NCBI GenBank assembly: GCA_035528275.1
Contig: DATKYV010000227.1
Location: 1 to 12,688, forward strand
From: DATKYV01 sp035528275
Lineage (GTDB): Bacteria; Acidobacteriota; Terriglobia; UBA7540
DNA length: 12,688 nt
Direction: 5' to 3'
The stretch's first letter is position 1. Each line of letters opens with the position of its first letter. The notes under the pieces were generated by a model. That model was not told where the DNA came from and searched no databases. It saw only the letters and a program-made list of their open reading frames with translations. A program made the translations under genes and the position numbers. Positions 7,725 to 12,688 of this stretch are shown in pieces.

Positions 7725-8192
7725 TTAACCAACCTCACTCAACGGTCTCATTTGCGCTGAAGTCGGACATTTCTGATAATCAGTAAGGTTGAAAATGGAG
7801 TCCGAAAGCAGAGCTGCAAGTTGTTGTCGCTGTTCTGCAGTCAGCCCTTTCAACACTCTTCGCGCTCGGCCCCACGGAGCAATTATGTTCTCCCAAATTG
7901 ACAGCTCCTGCCAAAAATCCCGGCACTCCTCATCGTAGGCTTCTTGGGCCACCGTAAGTCTGGCCAGCGACAACCCTTTAAGATTGGCCTCGCCCTCCGC
8001 CCAAGGTCGTTTTGGACGCAGATGGGGGTACCAAACGAGCATGAAAGCAGAAGCGTTGGTCCAGTGAGTGGGTGGGTCAACAGTCCTGACATGCTCGTCT
8101 AACCAGGCCAGCCAGTTTTCTGGTGCGGCGCGGCTTGTGGTCTGCGCCACTTTTTTCTTTTTGCCGGCATTGCGCATTTCTGCCTTCGGCAT
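7725..8192 (-). CDS. Hypothetical protein, tryptophan-rich, 155 residues
   Basis: Not recognised. The frame stays open up to 8321, but I prefer the ATG at 8192 (or the one five codons later, preceded by an AAGG-containing stretch), because the extra N-terminus reads like translated non-coding DNA and overlaps an inverted repeat. From that start the protein has a lysine-rich opening (AGKKKK) and then an amphipathic, W-rich region (ENWLAWLDEH, ASAFMLVWYP, RDFWQELSIWE, IIAPWGR). It ends in helical stretches (GLTAEQRQQLAALLSDSIF). No signal peptide, membrane span or metal motif is seen, so it is probably cytoplasmic. G+C over 7741-8160 is about 54% by hand count, lower than the hyp genes (one hypF line counted gives 63%), which fits acquired DNA. 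It has no same-strand partner nearby. Confidence 0.45.
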   Translation of the reverse strand: MPKAEMRNAGKKKKVAQTTSRAAPENWLAWLDEHVRTVDPPTHWTNASAFMLVWYPHLRPKRPWAEGEANLKGLSLARLTVAQEAYDEECRDFWQELSIWENIIAPWGRARRVLKGLTAEQRQQLAALLSDSIFNLTDYQKCPTSAQMRPLSEVG

Positions 8193-8211
8193 AGCTCGCC
8201 GCCTAAGGAAA

Positions 8212-8252
8212 GTCGGCCGAGAAAGGCGGCATAGCAGGTTGGCCCGGCCGAC
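8212..8252. repeat. Inverted repeat upstream of the 155-residue hypothetical gene
   Basis: GTCGGCCGAG (8212-8221) and CCCGGCCGAC (8243-8252) pair at nine of ten positions around a 21-nt centre. On the minus strand this lies about 20 bp before the ATG at 8192, so it could be an operator, a leader hairpin or the end of a mobile fragment. Confidence 0.4.
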
Positions 8253-8321
8253 CAAGTGCCTACCATCAGATTCTGTCATTCCGGGCGCCAAGGAAGCAAT
8301 GTATATGCCGCCGTCATACAT

Positions 8322-9153
8322 GCGAGGGTGAGTTTTTTTGATTTTCTGATTTGAGGGAGCGCCGCGAGGACAGTGATCTCAAAACGCCGGGGGATAGAAA
8401 GGGCGGGGGGACCCTTGGCCGTCGGTCTTCAATGCCCCACAGGGTCCGTCTTGCGCAAGTTGAGATGGATCGCGAGTCTTTGTTCCTGGCGGAACGCTAG
8501 CGAAGCGGTTGGCCCACTGGCCTTACGCGCCGTAGGTGTGTCCGGTCCTTGAGGCGTCTATTATTTCGTCCGGTCGAAGGGAACACAGGCAAGAGGGGTA
8601 TACGCTCGCAGTGTCTGCTCTTCCGTTTATCCACGAGCGTCGCTCACCTCTGGGATTCCCTCACTCCTTTTAGGAGGGATGAGGTCCACTTCGTATTCAT
8701 TACTGCACAGGAGACTCAGCGGGTGGAGAAATCAGACAAATGAATCGCCAACGAGCACACTCCTGCGTACCACCCGCGGCAGATGCACAGAATTGCCTCA
8801 GGACTCATCAGCGCTTCTCCCAGGGCTTACTAGCGTAGGATGCCCGCCGGCCGCGCGAGGAGGCAGCAGGACGCCTCATCTAACAGCAGGCCAGGGCGAA
8901 ACACATCGTCGGTGTTTTGGTTGGTGTGACTTCAGATTTCTGGGTCTGGTACGGGGGAGACTGTAGTGAAAAACGTAGTGACTACCCACTGCTACTGCCA
9001 GCTACGGCCGGTCACCTCGCGTTCGTAGCTGATAGCGAGACGGAATGGCCAGCTCGATTTCAGCCAGTATTCATGCGGCTGATATCGCTATGTAGCTCTT
9101 GGGAGCAGAAAGTAGCAGCAACGGCCTCGGGGACGACAGAATGGTCAGATTAG
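8322..9153. other. About 830 bp without a convincing gene; several hairpin-forming segments
   Basis: The longest reading frames here (64-95 residues) have no recognisable domains or good ribosome sites. Inverted repeats visible: GGACCCT 8409-8415 with AGGGTCC 8441-8447; the palindrome CTTGCGCAAG at 8450-8459; GTTCC/GGAAC near 8481-8494; a 10-bp stem with a 3-nt bulge at 8659-8684; GCGGGTGG 8719-8726 with CCACCCGC 8770-8777; AAACAC 8899-8904 with GTGTTT 8912-8917. Some are expected by chance in GC-rich DNA of this length. The segment ends at the break in the tRNA-Lys. It may be an eroded mobile element, a structured RNA, or plain intergenic DNA; I cannot decide which. Confidence 0.4.
8999..9097. 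repeat. Nested and overlapping inverted repeats next to the tRNA break
   Basis: CAGCTACG (8999-9006) pairs perfectly with CGTAGCTG (9024-9031). The stretch 9027-9040 (AGCTGATAGCGAGA) pairs with 9083-9097 (TATCGCTATGTAGCT) over about 13 positions with one bulge, and this outer helix encloses TCAGCC 9060-9065 with GGCTGA 9077-9082. The first and second helices share 9027-9031, so they would be mutually exclusive. This suggests a foldable RNA or a cruciform, but no known RNA family is recognised. Confidence 0.4.
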
Positions 9154-9193
9154 GATTAAGAGTCAGTTGCTCTACCAATTGAGCTAACGGCCC
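9154..9193 (-). tRNA. Broken tRNA-Lys(CTT): 5' half only
   Basis: Read from 9193 downward, the sequence matches a bacterial tRNA-Lys 5' half. It has acceptor strand GGGCCGT, TA, D arm GCTC-AATTGGTA-GAGC, A, anticodon stem ACTGA and loop CTCTTAA with anticodon CTT (plus-strand 9158-9160). The 3' anticodon strand should read TCAGT but reads TCCTA, and what follows has no T arm or acceptor strand. I looked through 7240-9150 on this strand for a T-loop (TTCRANY) flanked by a 5-bp stem and found none, so the gene is not simply split by an intron inside this window. The 5' end is 32 bp after the hypF stop, same strand. It is probably non-functional, and the cell would need another copy for AAG codons. 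Insertion, recombination or a chimeric assembly could explain it. Confidence 0.75.
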
Positions 9194-9225
9194 ACTAATT
9201 GGACGCGAGCAGTTCATCACAAAAC

Positions 9226-11499
9226 TCAAAGTTGCTGGAAGCGATGCGCGGCGACCAGCGCCTGGCCCAGACTGAGCCCGCCATCACCGGCAGGGACCTC
9301 GGTGTGGGTGAAGACCTCGAACCTTTCGGATTCGAGCCGCGCCGAGAGACGCTCGAGCAGGTAGACATTCTGAAATGTTCCTCCACTCAGGCAAACGCGA
9401 TTGAGCGCGGTTCGCTGGCGGAGCGAAACGGCCAGCCGCGCGTAGACATCCACCAAACTATTGTGAAACCGCCTGCTGATAACGCCGACGGGGCAGCGCT
9501 CGCGGAGGTCCTGCACCAACGCGTGGAAGAGCGGTTTCGTATCGATGACCCAACCGTTGCCTTCCGCGACGAGCGCCAGAGGATACGCCTCATCCGAATC
9601 GCGGTCATCGATGGCCATCTCCAGTTCAATCGCCGCCTGGGCTTCGTAAGTTACTTTCTGACGAATCCCCGCCAGCGCCGCCACGGCGTCAAACAAACGC
9701 CCGCAGCTCGAAGTGAGCGGTGAATTCACGCCGCGCTCCATCATCCGCAACAGAACTTCCGCACGCTGCCGATCCAGTTGCTCGACAAAGGGAACTTGAA
9801 GATTCAGGAACCCACTTCCGAAATGTTGCGCCAGGTAGCTTACGGCCATCCGCCAGGGCTCAAGAATCGCCAGCGAGCCGCCGGGCATGCGCACGTAGGC
9901 AAAGTGAGCGGCGCGCTCGAACTCGACGTAGTCCGCAACCAGGACTTCCCCGCCCCAAACGTTGCCGTCCGTCCCATAGCCCGTGCCGTCGAGCGCCACG
10001 CCGATGACCTTCCCATCCAGATGGTTCTCCGCCATGCAACTGGCGATGTGCGCGTGATGATGCTGCACGCCGACGCGCTCCACGCCGGTTTGAGCGAGCG
10101 CCCAGCGAGTTGAAAAATAGTCGGGGTGCAAATCGTAAGCGACCACTTTCGGCTCGATTTCCAAAATGCGCTTGAGGTGCTGCTCAGCCTCCTCGAAGAA
10201 CCGGTAGCTTTCCAGATTCTCGAGGTCGCCGATGTGCTGGCTGAGAAAGGCGTGTCGCCCTTTGGTGAGGCAGAGAGTGTTCTTGAGTTCACCGCCCACC
10301 GCCAGTACCGGCGGGACTTCCTCCCCCAGGAACACCGGAACGGGGACGTAACCTCGCGAGCGGCGCAACTGGCGACCCGTCGAGCGCACGACGGAGTCAT
10401 CGCATCGCAACAGGATGTCGCGGTTGTGAACAAGGAAAAAGTCCGCGAGACCCTGGAGGCGCTCGACCGCCTCTCGATTGTCAATGGCAATCGGCTCCTC
10501 ACTCAGATTGCCGCTGGTCATCACCAAGGCAAGAAAACCGCCTTCGGCGAAGAGCAGATGATGTATGGGCGTGTAGGGAAGAAAGACTCCCAAGTCGTGA
10601 ATCGACGGCGCCACGGCCTCGGCGATGGGGTTCGGTCGCTTCTTCCTTAAGAGGACGATGGGCCGCTCCGGGCCCAGCAGCAAGCCGCGCGCGATGTCAT
10701 CGACTTCGCAAAACTGCTCCACTCGCCCAAGATCCCGCGCCATGATGGCAAAGGGTTTTTCCACGCGCCGCTTGCGCTCGCGCAGGCGCTCGACCGCCTC
10801 CGGATTCGTGGCATCGGCGGCCAAGTGGAATCCCCCCAAACCCTTCACAGCGACCACTGACCCCGATGCGAGCAGTCTCGCAACCTCCGCGATTGGGTCC
10901 GTTGCCTCGACCTTCCGGCCCGCAGCATCCCACAGTTCAACCTGCGGACCGCATTCCCAGCAGGCGTTGGGTTGGGCGTGAAACCGGCGGTTCAGTGGGT
11001 CGTCGTACTCGCGCTGGCAGGCGGGGCACATGCGGAAAGGTGCCATCGAGGTCCGCGGGCGGTCATAGGGAATGTCGCGCACAATGGTGAAACGCGGGCC
11101 GCAGTTGGTGCAATTGATGAAGGGATAGCGGTAGCGGCGATCGGCGGGATCAAAAAGCTCGCGCAGGCAGTCGTCGCAGACCGCGACGTCGGGCGAGATC
11201 AGCGCCTGGTGCTCGGCGCCTAATTGGCTGGGGAGAATTCGAAACTGGTGATCGTGATCGCAGGGGAGCTCGCGAACCGCGACGCCGGTGATGCGCGCCA
11301 AACGCGGCACTTCTTTCGGCAGCCGTTCGAGGAAGGTATTGACCGCTTCACTTCTTCCCTGAACTTCGATCGCCACTCCGGCCGGAGTGTTTCTGATCGT
11401 GCCCGAAAGATTCAGCTCGGTCGCCAGACGATAAATGAAAGGTCTGAAACCCACTCCCTGCACGATACCGGAAACGTCGATGCCCTTGCGAACCTCCAT
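9226..11499 (-). CDS. hypF: Carbamoyltransferase HypF, [NiFe]-hydrogenase maturation
   Basis: 757 residues, the normal full length. HypF uses carbamoyl phosphate and ATP to carbamoylate the C-terminal Cys of HypE, the first step toward the CN ligands of the hydrogenase iron. Domains in order: acylphosphatase (1-90; VQGVGFRP with R19, and N37); four CxxC zinc-finger pairs at C108/C111, C130/C133, C158/C161 and C180/C183; a YrdC-like domain (about 203-385, with KPFAIMARD and SRGYVPVP); and a Kae1-like carbamoyltransferase domain (about 396-757). The last holds the metal-binding HHHAH at 480-484, YDLHPDYFST, DGTGYGTDG, CLSGGTFQN and GDGGLSLGQ. All key motifs are intact. The ATG at 11499 has AGGTG 5 nt upstream, overlapping the hypB stop, so translation is probably coupled. 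It is last in hypA-hypB-hypF; no hypC, hypD or hypE follows, only the broken tRNA. Confidence 0.97.
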   Translation of the reverse strand: MEVRKGIDVSGIVQGVGFRPFIYRLATELNLSGTIRNTPAGVAIEVQGRSEAVNTFLERLPKEVPRLARITGVAVRELPCDHDHQFRILPSQLGAEHQALISPDVAVCDDCLRELFDPADRRYRYPFINCTNCGPRFTIVRDIPYDRPRTSMAPFRMCPACQREYDDPLNRRFHAQPNACWECGPQVELWDAAGRKVEATDPIAEVARLLASGSVVAVKGLGGFHLAADATNPEAVERLRERKRRVEKPFAIMARDLGRVEQFCEVDDIARGLLLGPERPIVLLRKKRPNPIAEAVAPSIHDLGVFLPYTPIHHLLFAEGGFLALVMTSGNLSEEPIAIDNREAVERLQGLADFFLVHNRDILLRCDDSVVRSTGRQLRRSRGYVPVPVFLGEEVPPVLAVGGELKNTLCLTKGRHAFLSQHIGDLENLESYRFFEEAEQHLKRILEIEPKVVAYDLHPDYFSTRWALAQTGVERVGVQHHHAHIASCMAENHLDGKVIGVALDGTGYGTDGNVWGGEVLVADYVEFERAAHFAYVRMPGGSLAILEPWRMAVSYLAQHFGSGFLNLQVPFVEQLDRQRAEVLLRMMERGVNSPLTSSCGRLFDAVAALAGIRQKVTYEAQAAIELEMAIDDRDSDEAYPLALVAEGNGWVIDTKPLFHALVQDLRERCPVGVISRRFHNSLVDVYARLAVSLRQRTALNRVCLSGGTFQNVYLLERLSARLESERFEVFTHTEVPAGDGGLSLGQALVAAHRFQQL

Positions 11500-11504
11500 T
11501 GCCG

Positions 11505-11509
11505 CACCT
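11505..11509 (-). promoter_or_regulatory. Ribosome binding site of hypF overlapping the hypB stop codon
   Basis: AGGTG (minus strand) lies 5 nt before the hypF ATG and shares bases with the hypB TAG at 11508-11510. Ribosomes ending hypB would sit on the hypF start site, which suggests translational coupling. Confidence 0.6.
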
Positions 11510-12209
11510 AACGATCACCCGCCCAGCCGCGGCCCACAGGCGCCGCGGGCGCACCCCGCGCCGTCCGCCGCCGCTCGTCCAGCCACCGCCGCCAGGATTC
11601 GAGTCCCGATTGCACCATCGAACAGACTTCGATGATTTCGATTCCCGGATGGATGCGAAGCGCGTTCTCCTTCGCCGTCGCGAGGTCGAAGGGGACATAG
11701 GGCAGGAGGTCGGTCTTGCTCAGCACCAGCAGGTCGGCGCGGAAGAAGATGGCGGGATACTTGAGCGGCTTGTCGTCGCCTTCCGTGACGCTCAGGACGA
11801 CGATCTTGGCGGCCTCACCCAAATCGTAGCCGGCCGGGCAGACCAGGTTTCCGACGTTCTCGATCAGCAGCAGGTCGAGATCTTCCAATCGCCAATCGAC
11901 GAGAGCGCGCTCCACCATGCGCGCGTCGAGGTGGCAAGCGCCGCCGGTAGTGATCTGCTTCACGGCAAAACCGAACCGCGCGAGGCGCCGGGCGTCGTTG
12001 TCGGTTTGAACGTCGCCGGTCAGGACGGCCACGCGCTCACCGGATGCAAAGCCATCGAGGGTGCGTTCGAGCAACGTGGTCTTGCCGGCACCGGGAGAGC
12101 TGACAAGGTTTAGACACAGTACTTCATGGTTTTGAAAGCGCGCGCGAAGTTCACCGGCGATTCGGTCGTTCTCACTCAGAACCTTCTTTTCCAATGGGAT
12201 ACGGCTCAT
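11508..12209 (-). CDS. hypB: Hydrogenase nickel incorporation GTPase HypB
   Basis: 233 residues. HypB is a SIMIBI-class GTPase that, with HypA, inserts nickel into the large subunit of [NiFe]-hydrogenase. Visible motifs: Walker A SSPGAGKTT (residues 37-45); TGDVQTDNDA in the switch I region; the metal-site Cys-His pair in GGACHLD (C92-H93); ENVGNLVCPAGYDLGE with C124; and the guanine-specificity motif as SKTD (164-167) in place of the classical NKxD, a common variant in this family. There is no N-terminal CxxCGC motif or histidine-rich stretch, so this is the short form without the extra high-affinity or storage site. The C-terminal tail after WRRWLDE is Arg/Ala/Gly-rich and probably disordered. 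ATG 12209 has GAGGGAG (12218-12224) 8 nt upstream. hypA lies 61 bp before it and hypF starts 8 bp after its stop. Confidence 0.97.
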   Translation of the reverse strand: MSRIPLEKKVLSENDRIAGELRARFQNHEVLCLNLVSSPGAGKTTLLERTLDGFASGERVAVLTGDVQTDNDARRLARFGFAVKQITTGGACHLDARMVERALVDWRLEDLDLLLIENVGNLVCPAGYDLGEAAKIVVLSVTEGDDKPLKYPAIFFRADLLVLSKTDLLPYVPFDLATAKENALRIHPGIEIIEVCSMVQSGLESWRRWLDERRRTARGAPAAPVGRGWAGDR

Positions 12210-12270
12210 CTCACAGACTCCCTCGATACGGTTATTGATGGTTTTGCTCCCTCACCTTTACCCGCCCCAC

Positions 12271-12618
12271 TCACGGTTCCTCCAACTCGAGATAAACAAC
12301 TTCGAGCTCGTCACCGCCGATGCATCGCGTTTCAAGGTAACCACAATCCGGACAAGAAATATCGAACTCGACAACGCGAAAAGTGCGGTCGCACCGAGGA
12401 CAACGTTGCCGCCGCGGCCTGGTTTCGATTTCCAGCGCCAGCGGCGCGAACTCGGTCCCGGTCACGAGCACGTTGAAGCAGAAATCCAGCGAATCGGGAT
12501 CCACGCCCGCCAATTCTCCCACGCGCAGGCCCACCTTGGTCAGGCGCGCGCCGGGACGCCGCGCGGCCTCGGCTCGCACCGTATCGAGAATCGAATTGGC
12601 GATGCTCAGTTCGTGCAT
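12271..12618 (-). CDS. hypA: Hydrogenase nickel metallochaperone HypA
   Basis: 115 residues, the usual HypA length. It binds nickel through the N-terminal MHELSI motif (H2) and zinc through two CxxC pairs, C73/C76 (CPRC) and C89/C92 (CPDC), all present. VGELAGVDPDSLDFCF is the conserved core segment. HypA hands nickel to the hydrogenase large subunit in partnership with HypB. It is the first visible gene of a minus-strand hypA-hypB-hypF run. No clear Shine-Dalgarno precedes the ATG at 12618 (the upstream bases end in TTCTTCA), but the MHELSI start is invariant in the family and fixes the start codon. A short repeat element lies 8 bp upstream, so its promoter may be further out, beyond the window, possibly with hydrogenase genes. 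Confidence 0.97.
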   Translation of the reverse strand: MHELSIANSILDTVRAEAARRPGARLTKVGLRVGELAGVDPDSLDFCFNVLVTGTEFAPLALEIETRPRRQRCPRCDRTFRVVEFDISCPDCGYLETRCIGGDELEVVYLELEEP

Positions 12619-12625
12619 TGAAGAA

Positions 12626-12688
12626 CAGGTTTCAGGTGCCAGGTTTTAGGTGTCAGGAAAAGATTCCGGAGCCGCATCCTGAAACCTG
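12626..12688. repeat. Short tandem and inverted repeat element upstream of hypA (runs to window end)
   Basis: Two adjacent 14-bp units, CAGGTTTCAGGTGC (12626-12639) and CAGGTTTTAGGTGT (12640-12653), differ at two positions, and a third CAGG begins at 12654. The last 11 bases of the window, CCTGAAACCTG (12678-12688), are the exact reverse complement of the first 11 of unit one. So the element is both a tandem and an inverted repeat and could fold into a long hairpin. It may continue past the window and may be a dispersed intergenic repeat of this genome. Confidence 0.65.

Noticed and set aside
8785..8815. Hammerhead-ribozyme-like CTGATGA on the minus strand near 8803-8812
   Set aside because: The CUGAUGA box is followed by a possible 3-bp stem II, but the required GAAA box is absent (AATT follows), so the catalytic core is incomplete.
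8549..9153. Overlapping 64-95-residue plus-strand frames
   Set aside because: No ribosome sites, no domain character, and mutual overlap in different frames; they are best explained as chance open frames.
8322..9193. Group I intron in the tRNA-Lys anticodon loop
   Set aside because: The break site fits known group I intron positions in bacterial tRNAs, but I found no 3' exon (T arm and acceptor strand) in 7240-9150 and no clear P7/R-S core motifs.
11588..11612. T-arm-like sequence (GGATTCGAGTCC)
   Set aside because: It encodes hypB residues around SGLES in frame, and no other tRNA arms surround it.

Overview
The window looks like part of an Acidobacteriota (or similar soil bacterium) chromosome. 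It is GC-rich, with exported TPR proteins, a very large CRTAC1-like (FG-GAP/VCBS plus ASPIC/UnbV) protein fused to TPRs, and a [NiFe]-hydrogenase maturation cluster. The phylum is inferred from this gene mix, not shown by a marker gene.

Layout. (1) 1-2994, plus strand: the last ~70 residues of a secreted glycoside-hydrolase-like protein, then a complete paralogue (323-1801), then an exported ten-repeat TPR protein read from a probable TTG start (1834-2994). The last two are 32 bp apart and probably co-transcribed. (2) 3054-6062, minus strand: a 1002-residue exported protein made of a calcium-binding propeller-like region, an ASPIC/UnbV domain and about 11 TPRs. It converges on the TPR gene to its left and diverges, across a 56-bp gap, from a third TPR protein (6119-7240). 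(3) 7241-9153: a gene-poor segment with a short lipoprotein-like reading frame that looks cut off, an unrecognised 155-residue protein on the minus strand, and ~830 bp with no convincing gene but several inverted repeats. (4) 9154-9193, minus strand: the 5' half of a tRNA-Lys(CTT), ending abruptly just after the anticodon loop. (5) 9226-12618, minus strand: hypA-hypB-hypF. (6) 12626-12688: a short tandem plus inverted repeat just upstream of hypA, running off the window end.

How the genes fit together. HypA and HypB deliver nickel to [NiFe]-hydrogenase and HypF makes the carbamoyl group for its CN ligands. hypC, hypD, hypE and the hydrogenase subunits are not visible here. The left half reads as an envelope or secreted module: a polysaccharide-active enzyme pair beside TPR scaffolds and a VCBS/TPR surface protein; a joint function is inference. 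The broken tRNA and truncated lipoprotein frame suggest that the segment between them was inserted or rearranged. I did not find a convincing new multi-gene system; the tRNA break, the unexplained ~830 bp next to it and the VCBS-UnbV-TPR protein with its TPR neighbours are the best leads.
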